DNA from: Lacrimispora sphenoides JCM 1415 | Lineage (GTDB): Bacteria > Bacillota > Clostridia > Lachnospirales > Lachnospiraceae | Reading direction: 5' to 3' | NCBI RefSeq assembly: GCF_900105615.1 | Contig: NZ_LT630003.1 | Span: 1,302,001 to 1,366,000 of the forward strand | Length of the DNA stretch: 64,000 nucleotides | In this document: piece after piece, positions 34,570-42,404 of the stretch | Layout of the letters: each line of letters begins with the position of its first letter | Position numbering within the stretch: position 1 is the first letter of the stretch | Notes under the pieces: model-generated | Database searches by the model: none | Seen by the model: only the letters and a program-made list of their open reading frames with translations | Told to the model about the DNA's origin: nothing | Position numbers and translations under genes: made by a program

Positions 34570-34592
34570 AGTCCCCGCTTATTGCGGGGACT
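34570..34592 (+). other. Hairpin between dhaK and dhaL
   Basis: AGTCCCCGC (34570-34578) and GCGGGGACT (34584-34592) form a 9-bp stem with loop TTATT, followed by TTATC. The weak T-run suggests partial termination or protection of the upstream mRNA. Confidence 0.55.
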
Positions 34593-34628
34593 TTATCAAT
34601 GTAAATATGGATCAGAAAGGTGGTTGCC

Positions 34629-35255
34629 ATGGCAGACAGTAAAAAGGTATTAGAAATCTTGAAAGCAATCAGTTTAAAAATGGAAGAACAAAAGGATTAT
34701 CTTACGGAACTGGACCAGCCGATTGGAGACAGTGATCACGGTATTAACCTGGCCCGTGGTTTTGCTGCGGTAAATGAAAAGCTAACCGGTCTGGAAGGCA
34801 AGGATATCGGGACTATATTAAAGACAGTAGGTATGACGCTTGTTTCGACTGTCGGCGGGGCATCTGGTCCGTTATACGGATCTGCTTTCATGAAGGCTGG
34901 ACAGGCCATGGCTGGAAAGGAAGATGTAGACATCACCGATTTTCTGACGGCCATAAAGATTGCCATCGAAGCAGTAGAACAGCGTGGTAAGGCAGTGGTG
35001 GAGGAGGCGACCATGCTGGATGCTATGGTGCCGTCCTATCAGGCTATGGATCAGGCTGCCCAGGAAGGGAAAACAGTTGGGGAAGTTCTTAACGCAGGAG
35101 TCAAGGCAGCATGGTCAGGAGTGGAGCATACAAAGGATCTGATTGCCACCAAAGGCCGGGCCAGTTATGTGGGTGAACGGGGCCTGGGGCATCAGGACCC
35201 GGGGGCTACGTCTTATTCTTTTATGCTGGAAGTGATTTCTAAAGTAGCAGGCTGA
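34629..35255 (+). CDS. dhaL: Dihydroxyacetone kinase subunit DhaL
   Basis: A 208-residue ADP-binding subunit. The Mg-coordinating aspartates lie in DQPIGDSDHGINLARGF (about 29-45), and TVGGASGPLYGSAF and HQDPGATSYSF are conserved nucleotide-binding segments. It carries the phosphate from DhaM to dihydroxyacetone held on DhaK. ATG 34629 with AAAGGTGG upstream is preferred over an in-frame GTG nine bases earlier. It is followed 17 bases later by dhaM. Confidence 0.95.
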   Translation: MADSKKVLEILKAISLKMEEQKDYLTELDQPIGDSDHGINLARGFAAVNEKLTGLEGKDIGTILKTVGMTLVSTVGGASGPLYGSAFMKAGQAMAGKEDVDITDFLTAIKIAIEAVEQRGKAVVEEATMLDAMVPSYQAMDQAAQEGKTVGEVLNAGVKAAWSGVEHTKDLIATKGRASYVGERGLGHQDPGATSYSFMLEVISKVAG

Positions 35256-35272
35256 AGGGAGGTGTATCATTG

Positions 35273-35653
35273 ATGGTTGGATTAGTCATCGTATCTCACA
35301 GTGATTCGCTGGCAAAAAGTGTTGTGGAGCTGACAAAAATCATGGCATCCAATGCGCAGATTGCCCCGGCAGGCGGGCTAGAAGACGGAAGCTTTGGCAC
35401 CAGCTTTGAGAAAATCCAGGCTGCGATTGAATCTGTTTATACCGACGACGGAGTGTTGGTGCTCATGGACATGGGCAGTGCCGTCATGACCACTGAGATG
35501 GTAATCGAAATGCTGGACGACAAAAAGGTGGAAATGGTAGATTGCCCATTAGTGGAGGGAGCGGTTGTAGCCTCCATAGATGCGGCTGCCGGAATGGATT
35601 TTGAAACGATTAAGGGAGATCTTGCGAAAGTAGGAGGGACCAGGAAGTTTTAA
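35273..35653 (+). CDS. dhaM: PTS-dependent dihydroxyacetone phosphotransferase subunit DhaM
   Basis: A 126-residue EIIA-Man-like domain with the phosphorylated His9 in VIVSHSDSLA. GVLVLMDMGSAVMTTEM near 65-80 is a DhaM signature. It is the short form: it lacks the HPr and EI-like domains of the E. coli protein and therefore takes phosphate from general HPr. ATG 35273 follows AGGGAGGTG; a TTG immediately upstream is unlikely. It is the last gene of the glycerol/dihydroxyacetone operon, and a terminator follows 13 bases after the stop. Confidence 0.94.
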   Translation: MVGLVIVSHSDSLAKSVVELTKIMASNAQIAPAGGLEDGSFGTSFEKIQAAIESVYTDDGVLVLMDMGSAVMTTEMVIEMLDDKKVEMVDCPLVEGAVVASIDAAAGMDFETIKGDLAKVGGTRKF

Positions 35654-35666
35654 ATATGGCAATAAG

Positions 35667-35708
35667 AGAGCTATGAACCACCGAAAAAATGGTAACATAG
35701 CTCTTTTT
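35667..35708 (+). terminator. Terminator of the glycerol/dha operon
   Basis: AGAGCTATG (35667-35675) pairs with CATAGCTCT (35696-35704), with inner ACC/GGT, followed by TTTTT. Its outer stem resembles that of the glp leader terminator. Confidence 0.88.
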
Positions 35709-35773
35709 GTATGATCAATGATTGATCAAGTAATCTTAAACCAAGGACTCACGGAAAGGGGAGGCTGACATAT

Positions 35774-36592
35774 ATGAGACGGCAATTCGATAAGCAGGTG
35801 AAGCAGATAAAAAAAGAAGAAAATAAATTGCTTAACAAAAAGGAAAATCCATTATTAAAAGCTTCCATAGAGCCTGTTGCTGATAAAATTCAAAGTTATA
35901 TTCCAAACAAATTGAAAACGGCCCTGGAGACGGCATTCTATAAAGGCTTCCGGTTGGTTTTTGAAAAAGGGTATATTTATATAGAGAAAACTTATGATAA
36001 AGATAAGATACAGTTGGAATATGATTTAAATAATTATGCCATTGACAAAGTAACCAAAAGAAAATATCTGAAACGCCTGGACCGGCATTCCAAGCAGTCC
36101 CAGATGTTTAATTCTTCCATTTCTGTACTGGAAGGAGGAGTTTTGGGTGCATTGGGAATCGGCTTGCCAGATATCCCGCTTTTTTTATCCTTGGTCATGA
36201 AATCTGTTTATGAAATTGCTTTAAGTTATGGATATCATTATGAAACAGAGGAAGAAAAAGCTTATGTCCTGCTTTTGATCTGTACTGCAATGGCGAAACA
36301 GGAGCAGCAGAAAGAATTCTATCAAAAACTTGAAAAATTAGGCGAGGACATCGATTATAAAATTATTCCGGAAATTGACTTGGAAGAACTTATAAAAACC
36401 ACAGCTGGAATCCTATCAGAGTCATTATTAGTCGCAAAATTCATTCAGGGAATCCCATTGATAGGAGCGGTGGGTGGCTTTGTAAATTATAACATCATTC
36501 GTAAGATCAGCAAATTTGCCGGTGTGAAATATAAAAAGAGATATTACATGAATAAACAAAAAAGTGCTGCCATCAAGCGGGACACTGAATAA
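35774..36592 (+). CDS. EcsC-family protein
   Basis: A 272-residue protein of the EcsC family. The conserved part is VLEGGVLGALGIGLPDIPLF near 120-140, followed by a hydrophobic stretch and later SLLVAKFIQGIPLIGAVGGFVNY near 222-245, so it is likely membrane-associated. EcsC is named after the Bacillus ecs operon, but its function is unclear. AAAGGGGAGG lies upstream of the ATG. It stands alone after the dha terminator, with no partner ecsAB genes here. Confidence 0.85.
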   Translation: MRRQFDKQVKQIKKEENKLLNKKENPLLKASIEPVADKIQSYIPNKLKTALETAFYKGFRLVFEKGYIYIEKTYDKDKIQLEYDLNNYAIDKVTKRKYLKRLDRHSKQSQMFNSSISVLEGGVLGALGIGLPDIPLFLSLVMKSVYEIALSYGYHYETEEEKAYVLLLICTAMAKQEQQKEFYQKLEKLGEDIDYKIIPEIDLEELIKTTAGILSESLLVAKFIQGIPLIGAVGGFVNYNIIRKISKFAGVKYKKRYYMNKQKSAAIKRDTE

Positions 36593-36755
36593 TTATAACT
36601 TTTAGGGTTTGGGTCCTGCCCGATGATGAGGGAAAATATTAAAGCCGGGATATACGGTAGATGTTTATTTTACAGATAAGGAACCGGAAGTAAAAACCAA
36701 TAAAGAGCTTCCCGGGACACGGAAGAATATTCGGTGAAAGCCGAGGATAAAGAAG
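36593..36755. other. Intergenic stretch with possible gene remnant
   Basis: The frame starting near 36642 encodes about 31 residues of protein-like composition (for example YTVDVYFTDKEPEVK) with no start codon or ribosome site, and ends at a TGA near 36733. It may be debris of a lost gene. Nothing else is seen. Confidence 0.3.
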
Positions 36756-36783
36756 TTGACAAATTTGGAATATACAATATACT
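36756..36783 (+). promoter_or_regulatory. Promoter of the RpiR regulator gene
   Basis: TTGACA (36756-36761), a perfect -35, is 16 bases before TATACT (36778-36783), 47 bases upstream of the ATG. Confidence 0.65.
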
Positions 36784-36830
36784 TACTATAAAAGAAATAT
36801 AGACATTTCTTGCATTGGGGATGATGATGG

Positions 36831-37646
36831 ATGTATATTGTAGCTTATCGTTTGTTAAATTTACTGAATGACTGTGAGTTTGGTTCTACGGATGCACATA
36901 TCGCGAAAAATCTGCTGGATATGATATACGAGGTTGAATTTATACCGATTGACCAGGTCGCGGCAAAATGCCACATTTCCAAGTCAACACTTTCTAAATT
37001 CATAAAGCGCCTTGGTTTTGAGGATTACAAAGAGTTTAGGGATAATGTGAGGAATGAGAAGAAAAGAAGCAGATATACCGGAAACGAACAAAAATTGTCG
37101 ATGAACGAGTTTATTGAAGCACAAGGAATTGAACGATATTTGAATATCCTTTCTGGTGATATTAAGAATTTTCTGTCCGGAATTAGTATGGAGCAGATTC
37201 AAAAACTGGCAGAAGCAATTTATGATTATGATAAAGTTGCTGCATTCGGAGCCGTTTATTCGGAAACGGTTGCTATGGATTTTATGTATATGTTTGCCGA
37301 GGAGAGGAAATATATAAAAACAAATCTCTTTGATACAAAGCAGGAACAATTTATTAATCAGGCGGATGAGGATACTCTGATTATTATATTTTCTAATTCG
37401 GGACAGTACATCTATCGGGATGGGCTGAAAGCTTTGAATTCATCCAAATTATTTATCAAAAAAACCAAGGGCCGGATAGCACTTATTACTTCGAACAAAG
37501 AGGCTGCATATGACCCCTGTATCACGTACCCGGTCTTATATCACTTAACCACGGATGTGCAGAATCATCTGATTGTTGAACGTATCGTCGTGAATCTGAT
37601 TGTGGACAGCTACAGAAAAGTCAGGAAAGAGAAAAGAGAAAAATAG
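36831..37646 (+). CDS. RpiR/MurR-family regulator with SIS domain
   Basis: A 271-residue transcription factor. The N-terminal helix-turn-helix (about 15-75) includes DQVAAKCHISKSTLSKFIKRLGF, a clear RpiR motif. The C-terminal SIS fold (about 110-255) has AFGAVYSETVAMDF and IIIFSNSGQY and would bind a phosphorylated sugar. It has its own promoter and terminator, and a mannose-type PTS operon follows on the same strand, which is its likely target. Such proteins act as repressors or activators depending on the member. A 16-bp palindrome upstream of the PTS operon is a candidate site. Confidence 0.9.
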   Translation: MYIVAYRLLNLLNDCEFGSTDAHIAKNLLDMIYEVEFIPIDQVAAKCHISKSTLSKFIKRLGFEDYKEFRDNVRNEKKRSRYTGNEQKLSMNEFIEAQGIERYLNILSGDIKNFLSGISMEQIQKLAEAIYDYDKVAAFGAVYSETVAMDFMYMFAEERKYIKTNLFDTKQEQFINQADEDTLIIIFSNSGQYIYRDGLKALNSSKLFIKKTKGRIALITSNKEAAYDPCITYPVLYHLTTDVQNHLIVERIVVNLIVDSYRKVRKEKREK

Positions 37647-37662
37647 ATGAACCGATAAAAGA

Positions 37663-37690
37663 CAGACTTTCATGAAGAGTCTGTTTTTTT
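37663..37690 (+). terminator. Terminator after the RpiR regulator gene
   Basis: CAGACT (37663-37668) pairs with AGTCTG (37678-37683) around TTCATGAAG, followed by seven T. Confidence 0.8.
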
Positions 37691-37759
37691 GTTAGAAATA
37701 ACTAAATTTTGTTTGAATTATTAAGGTGAAGTTGCTAAAAAAGTTTCCAAAAAGCGAAA

Positions 37760-37775
37760 TTCAAAGATTTTTGAA
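37760..37775. promoter_or_regulatory. Palindrome, candidate RpiR operator
   Basis: TTCAAA (37760-37765) and TTTGAA (37770-37775) are inverted around GATT. It lies just before a TATAAT (37787-37792) in the gap between the regulator and the PTS genes. Position suggests a regulator site; no binding evidence exists. Confidence 0.35.
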
Positions 37776-37850
37776 ATGATTTTATTTATAATGAGTTGCA
37801 AGTTGTTATGCATCATAAGTTGTTAAATTTAGTCATGAAAGGAGTTAGAG

Positions 37851-37871
37851 ATGTACGAGGGCTATCAATAG
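37851..37871 (+). CDS. Six-codon reading frame before the PTS operon
   Basis: GAAAGGAGTTAGAG precedes an ATG whose frame is only M-Y-E-G-Y-Q then TAG. The ribosome site is good and well spaced, which is unusual for a chance ATG. It could be a translated leader controlling the EIIAB gene 66 bases later, or an eroded start of a former gene. Confidence 0.3.
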   Translation: MYEGYQ

Positions 37872-37937
37872 CCGTAGAATTATGGGGAGGGTGACATTGC
37901 CAATAAAAAGATAGTGAAAACGTTAGGAGGAAGGGAT

Positions 37938-38840
37938 ATGTATTTTATTATTGCTTCGCATGGCGAATATGCCGAGGCCTGTAAAAAGAGCTGCGAAATG
38001 ATTACTGGAGCAGCACCCCAGTTTTCAGTAGTGACTTTTACAGAAGAAATGACGAAAGAATCGGTTGAGAGTGCTTACAGAAAGATTCTTGAGGAAAAAG
38101 GAGCAGAACAGTGTCAGGCGATTATTACTGACATAAAGGGGGGGACGCCTTATAATGCAGCAATTGCCATAAGACATGAGTATCCATCTGTTGCGCTGGT
38201 ATCAGGACTATGTCTGGGCATGCTGATTGCATTGAATGTAGGTGATACGCTGGAGAATGCGATTGAACAGTCAAGGGAAATAATTACCGGAGAAGGGGTA
38301 TCTGCCGCAAAACAGACTACGAAAGCAGTTGTATCTGCTGAGCCGGTGGAAAATAACGGGATTGTGAATTTCAGGCTGGATGAACGTCTGATTCACGGCC
38401 AGGTGGCAACCTTCTGGACGCGTACTCTTGGCGTTACAAGAATTATGATAGTAGACAACAATATCCTGATTGATGAAATTGGCAAAAATGCTCTGCAGGC
38501 AGCAGTTCCGTCAGGGATCAGGCTAAGCGTCCTGTCAGTAGCGAATGCAGCGAGGAGGCTGAACAAAGGTGCGTACGCAGGACAGAGAGTATTCCTCATA
38601 GTAAGGAGGACGGATACAATCCGTGAGTTACTTGATGCAGGGGTCAAAGTAAAGGAAGTAAACATTGGAAACATGGGAGTGAAAGACGGACGGAAGCAAA
38701 TAACGAAATCCGTATACTGCACGAAGGAAGAAATTAAGGACATTCTGGATATAGAGAAATCCGGCGTGCAGGTATATGCCCAGATGGTACCGAATGACGA
38801 TAAGAAGAAATTCACATCTTTTTTAAACAAGGAGGCATAG
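37938..38840 (+). CDS. PTS mannose-family EIIAB fusion
   Basis: A 300-residue cytosolic protein made of two phosphotransfer domains. EIIA (about 1-120) has His8 in FIIASHGEYA and TDIKGGTPYNAA. After a short linker, EIIB (about 140-298) has His153 in RLDERLIHGQV. Both phosphorylation sites are present, so HPr phosphate can pass within the chain to the sugar. ATG 37938 follows AGGAGG by seven bases; an in-frame GTG 24 bases upstream is less likely. EIIC and EIID follow directly. The mannose family carries mannose, fructose, sorbose, amino sugars and glycated compounds, so the substrate stays open. Confidence 0.93.
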   Translation: MYFIIASHGEYAEACKKSCEMITGAAPQFSVVTFTEEMTKESVESAYRKILEEKGAEQCQAIITDIKGGTPYNAAIAIRHEYPSVALVSGLCLGMLIALNVGDTLENAIEQSREIITGEGVSAAKQTTKAVVSAEPVENNGIVNFRLDERLIHGQVATFWTRTLGVTRIMIVDNNILIDEIGKNALQAAVPSGIRLSVLSVANAARRLNKGAYAGQRVFLIVRRTDTIRELLDAGVKVKEVNIGNMGVKDGRKQITKSVYCTKEEIKDILDIEKSGVQVYAQMVPNDDKKKFTSFLNKEA

Positions 38841-38843
38841 AGA

Positions 38844-39647
38844 ATGGGAATTCAAGTGTGGCAGATTCTAGTATTGACATTATTAGCTTTCTTTTTTATT
38901 TGTGAGGGCTTATCCACCTCTATATTTGCAAACCAGCCGGTTATCATTGGAACAATTACCGGTATTGTTATGGGCGACATAGGAACAGGGCTGGCAGTAG
39001 GGGCGACTCTTCAGCTGATGATCCTTGGAGTAGGTACATATGGAGGGGCATCCATACCAGATTATGTAACTGGTGCCATGATTGGGACCGTATTTGCAAT
39101 CACATCGGGAAAGGGAATGGAGTTTGGTATGGGACTGGCGGTGCCTGTAGGACTTTTGATGGTACAGCTTGATGTCCTTGCAAGATTTTCCAATGTGTTC
39201 TTTTCCAAAAGAGTCGAGGCAGCAATAGAAAGATTGGACTTTAAGGGGATTACAAGGAATACATGGCTGGGCGCTTTTTCGTGGGGGCTTTCCAGAGCGA
39301 TTCCGGTTTTCCTGATGTTAATTTTCGGGCAGAACCTTGTAAATGCCATTACAGAGTATATGCCGGAATGGTTAATGAGCGGTCTGTCAGTTGCAGGAGG
39401 ACTGCTTCCTGCTGTGGGCATTGCAATCCTGCTTAGATATCTTCCTGTTAAAAATTACATTGCTTATCTGCTCATTGGATTCATTGCAGCAGCGTACTTG
39501 AAAGTACCTATGGTTGGTGTAGCAATCATGGGAGTTGCATTAGCAATCATCGCATTTAAGCAGGAGGCGGCGAAAAACCAGAACGTTGTTGTAGTAAATC
39601 AGGGTGCAGTTCAGGAGGGATTGTTAGATGGAGAATATGAAGACTAA
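38844..39647 (+). CDS. PTS mannose-family EIIC
   Basis: A 267-residue membrane protein with about seven hydrophobic segments. QPVIIGTITGIVMGDIGTGLAVGATLQL (about 34-60) is a mannose EIIC signature, followed by LGVGTYGGASIPD. It forms the sugar channel with EIID. It starts four bases after EIIAB, with AAGGAGG inside that gene's end, and overlaps EIID by 20 bases. Confidence 0.93.
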   Translation: MGIQVWQILVLTLLAFFFICEGLSTSIFANQPVIIGTITGIVMGDIGTGLAVGATLQLMILGVGTYGGASIPDYVTGAMIGTVFAITSGKGMEFGMGLAVPVGLLMVQLDVLARFSNVFFSKRVEAAIERLDFKGITRNTWLGAFSWGLSRAIPVFLMLIFGQNLVNAITEYMPEWLMSGLSVAGGLLPAVGIAILLRYLPVKNYIAYLLIGFIAAAYLKVPMVGVAIMGVALAIIAFKQEAAKNQNVVVVNQGAVQEGLLDGEYED

Positions 39648-40449
39648 TCAGGAAAAGATTACAAGCCAGGATATAAACAGTGTAAGCAAACGATGGATTC
39701 TGGCATCACAGATTACATGGAACTATGAAAAGATGATGGCAATAGGCTATCTATATTCCATTCTCCCGGTTCTGCGTAAATTATATAAAAAAGATGATGA
39801 ATTAAAAGCAGCAATGAGAAATCATGTGCAGTTTTTTAACACGACTCCCCATATGGGCGGATTTATACTGGGCATTGATATTGCAACAGAGGCAGAAGGA
39901 AAAAACAGCAGCACAGATGGGGTTGAAACGGCAAATGGCATTAAAACAGGTCTGATGGGGCCTTTTGCAGGCGTCGGTGATACCATATTTGGAGTCCTGA
40001 TACCGACGATTTGCGGTTCCATAGCCGCATATATGGGACAGCAGGGGAATGTGACAGGTGTCGTTATCTGGATATTGGTTAACATTGCAATCATGGCATT
40101 CCGTTATATCACAGTTGGAATTGGATACAGAGAGGGAACAAAATTAATTGTTTCTGCAAAAGATAAACTGGATGCATTGACAAGTGCGGCAACACTGCTT
40201 GGTATTACCGTGGTCGGTGCTTTGATTCCGACTGTAGTAAATGCGAATGTTACAGCAACGTTTATATCTGGTGATGTCACTTTGGCAGGACAGGACATTT
40301 TAGACCAGATCATGCCAAGCCTTGTTCCGGTTCTGGTTGTAGCCGCGATCTATGTTTTACTTGGTAAGAAAAAGATGACCTCTACGAAGGCAATCTTGAT
40401 TGTTATGGCAGCATCCATCCTATTTGCTGCAATTGGATTTTTGGGATAA
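39628..40449 (+). CDS. PTS mannose-family EIID
   Basis: A 273-residue partner of [27 protein letters not shown] (about 70-92), [18 protein letters not shown] and [11 protein letters not shown] are EIID signatures, and membrane helices occupy the C-terminal two thirds. The ATG follows CAGGAGGGA inside the end of EIIC; the 20-base overlap points to coupled translation. Length agrees with the family. Confidence 0.94.
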   Translation: MENMKTNQEKITSQDINSVSKRWILASQITWNYEKMMAIGYLYSILPVLRKLYKKDDELKAAMRNHVQFFNTTPHMGGFILGIDIATEAEGKNSSTDGVETANGIKTGLMGPFAGVGDTIFGVLIPTICGSIAAYMGQQGNVTGVVIWILVNIAIMAFRYITVGIGYREGTKLIVSAKDKLDALTSAATLLGITVVGALIPTVVNANVTATFISGDVTLAGQDILDQIMPSLVPVLVVAAIYVLLGKKKMTSTKAILIVMAASILFAAIGFLG

Positions 40450-40538
40450 ACAGACAACATATCGTTTCCGGCAATGGGCAGAAATGTTCCGGTCAGGGAA
40501 TGGTGGATAAATTAAATGATACAGTTAGGAGAGATATT

Positions 40539-41243
40539 ATGGGATTAGAGTTTTTTAACAAATCAAAAAAGATTATGGAACAACTGGAGGCAGCAGAACA
40601 GGAGCACATTCATGAGGCGGCCATATTAGTTTCTGATTCTATCAGAAACGGAGGAATCCTGCAGGCATTTGGAAGCGGGCATTCCTATGCAGGTGCAATT
40701 GAAGTATGCGGAAGAGCCGGAGGCTTGATACCAAGCAAGCTTATCCGTGACAAGGCGGAAGGAATGTATGAGAGTGTGGAAGGAAATGCTCCGTTTTTAA
40801 TGCGGCAGGTGAACATAGGAGAGAATGATATTTTCATTCTGATCTCTAACTCCGGCAGAAACCCATTCGCAATAGAAATGGCTGATTACATAAAGAAAAA
40901 AGGCAACAAGCTGATCGTAGTAACTGCACTGGAAGTATCAAAAAGCTCAACTTCCAGACATTCTTCCGGTAAGCTTTTATATGAGTTCGCAGATGTGGTT
41001 TTGGATAACCATTCCACATTTGGGGATGCAGCCCTGGAAGTTGAAGGGTTGGACTACAAAGTTTGCGGAACCTCCTCACTCAGCACATGCCTTCTTTTGC
41101 AGCAAATGATTTATGAAGCGGTACAAGATATGATAGCAAAAGGATATGAGCCTCCGGTTTACAAGAGCGCTAATATTGACGGAGGAAGAGAATTTAATAA
41201 TACTCTTGAACAGAAATATGCAGATAGAATCTGGCATATTTAA
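40539..41243 (+). CDS. SIS-domain sugar phosphate isomerase-like protein (UPF0309 type)
   Basis: A 234-residue single SIS domain. [20 protein letters not shown] near 45-65 and [16 protein letters not shown] near 105-120 form the phosphosugar-binding loops. It resembles UPF0309 proteins more than GlmS or NagB-type deaminases. ATG 40539 follows TTAGGAG by eight bases; an ATG 39 bases upstream has no such site. It lies between a mannose-family PTS and cutC and probably isomerises or otherwise processes the imported phosphosugar. The reaction cannot be specified. Confidence 0.8.
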   Translation: MGLEFFNKSKKIMEQLEAAEQEHIHEAAILVSDSIRNGGILQAFGSGHSYAGAIEVCGRAGGLIPSKLIRDKAEGMYESVEGNAPFLMRQVNIGENDIFILISNSGRNPFAIEMADYIKKKGNKLIVVTALEVSKSSTSRHSSGKLLYEFADVVLDNHSTFGDAALEVEGLDYKVCGTSSLSTCLLLQQMIYEAVQDMIAKGYEPPVYKSANIDGGREFNNTLEQKYADRIWHI

Positions 41244-41265
41244 AAACAAAGAGTGATAACAGCGG

Positions 41266-41295
41266 TTGAAGAGGCGAGCGAGTTTTTGATATAAT
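41266..41295 (+). promoter_or_regulatory. Possible promoter of cutC
   Basis: TTGAAG (41266-41271) and TATAAT (41290-41295) are 18 bases apart, 27 bases upstream of the cutC ATG. It would give cutC expression independent of the PTS genes. Confidence 0.45.
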
Positions 41296-41321
41296 AAAAA
41301 TTCTGAGAGTATGAGGTGATT

Positions 41322-42077
41322 ATGAAACATCCGGTATTAGAAGTATGTACAGATTGTGTGCAGTCTGCGGTAAATGCGGATCACGCAGGAGCAGACAGGA
41401 TTGAGCTTTGCAGCAATTTGGTAATCGGCGGTGTGACTCCAGGAATGGCGCTGTTTAAGCTGGTAAAAAAATATACGGATATAAAAGTCCGTGTCCTTCT
41501 GCGTCCCAGATACGGTGATTATTGTTATAATGCTTATGAATTTGAACAATTAAAAGAAGAAGTACAGATGTATCGTGAGTTGGGAGCTGACGGTGTGGTA
41601 ATGGGAATCTTAAAGCCGGATGGCAGACTGGACGGGGAAAGAATGTCCGAACTGAAAAGATTAGCCGGAAACATGGACACTGCACTGCACAGAGCATTTG
41701 ATGCCTGCATAAACCCAATGGAAACGATGGAACAGGCAGTTTCTTTAGGAATAAAAACCATTTTGACTGGCGGTCAATGTGGAAATGCATGGGATGGCAG
41801 AGAATTATTAAAAGAGCTTTATGAGAAAAGTGCAGGAAGAATCGAAATCCTGGCAGCAGGAGGAATTAATGCTGAAGTAATGGATAAATTAATTCCGCTT
41901 ACCGGAATCACCTCTTTTCATATGTCCGGTAAAATTGAGGTGGACAGCATGATGACATATCGAAAAGCAGGAAGCAGCATGGGGCTTCCTGAAAGAGATG
42001 AATATGCCCTTTGGCAGACATCAGAGGAAAAAGTAAAACAGGCTGTTCAAGTTTTAAAAAATGTTTCGAAAAAGTAA
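41322..42077 (+). CDS. cutC: CutC-family TIM-barrel protein
   Basis: A 251-residue TIM barrel. EVCTDCVQSAVNADHAGADRIELCSNL (about 5-31), GGVTPG, VRVLLRPRYGDYCY, LHRAFDAC and ILTGGQCGNAWDG are diagnostic of CutC. The family was named for copper tolerance in E. coli, but its enzymatic activity is not established, and its frequent presence beside sugar genes, as here, hints at carbohydrate metabolism. ATG 41322 follows GAGG by five bases. A terminator lies 22 bases after the stop. Conserved Cys, Arg and His residues are present. Confidence 0.9.
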   Translation: MKHPVLEVCTDCVQSAVNADHAGADRIELCSNLVIGGVTPGMALFKLVKKYTDIKVRVLLRPRYGDYCYNAYEFEQLKEEVQMYRELGADGVVMGILKPDGRLDGERMSELKRLAGNMDTALHRAFDACINPMETMEQAVSLGIKTILTGGQCGNAWDGRELLKELYEKSAGRIEILAAGGINAEVMDKLIPLTGITSFHMSGKIEVDSMMTYRKAGSSMGLPERDEYALWQTSEEKVKQAVQVLKNVSKK

Positions 42078-42099
42078 AGCGGAATAGAATTCCGGCAGG

Positions 42100-42133
42100 G
42101 GCTGTGTGCTGATTATTTAGCACACAGCCTTTT
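42100..42133 (+). terminator. Terminator after cutC
   Basis: GGCTGTGTGCT (42100-42110) pairs perfectly with AGCACACAGCC (42119-42129), loop GATTATTT, followed by TTTT. Confidence 0.88.
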
Positions 42134-42262
42134 GAGTTAATAACAAATTGCGAATTACTGGCTATTCAAAGGAGGTCGTAGACAGAATTGCTTTTTATAT
42201 AAATCTGAAATAAAATCAATTAAAACATACCGGGTTTAAAGCGAAAATACCAAGTGGGGGTG

Positions 42263-42325
42263 ACGAAACGTTTTCATATTTAAAAAAATGCCCATCTTTG
42301 CAGGAAATAAAATATTTGCTATAAT
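42263..42325 (+). promoter_or_regulatory. cre-like site and promoter of the YesMN operon
   Basis: ACGAAACGTTTTCA (42263-42276) matches the right half of the catabolite-control (CcpA) consensus completely and the left half partly. Twenty bases later TTTGCA (42297-42302) and TATAAT (42320-42325) form a promoter with a 17-base spacer, 80 bases before the kinase ATG. Glucose control of this operon is plausible. Confidence 0.5.
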
Positions 42326-42404
42326 AAAAATTACCATATTTCAAAATGCAATCGCGACGGATATATGGAGCTTCATATAAATGATACCGGAAAGAGGAAA
42401 AGGA

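Noticed and set aside
37771..37792. Promoter TTGAAA with TATAAT before the mannose-type PTS
   Set aside because: The spacer is only ten bases, too short for a working -35/-10 pair; the TTGAAA is better explained as part of a palindrome.
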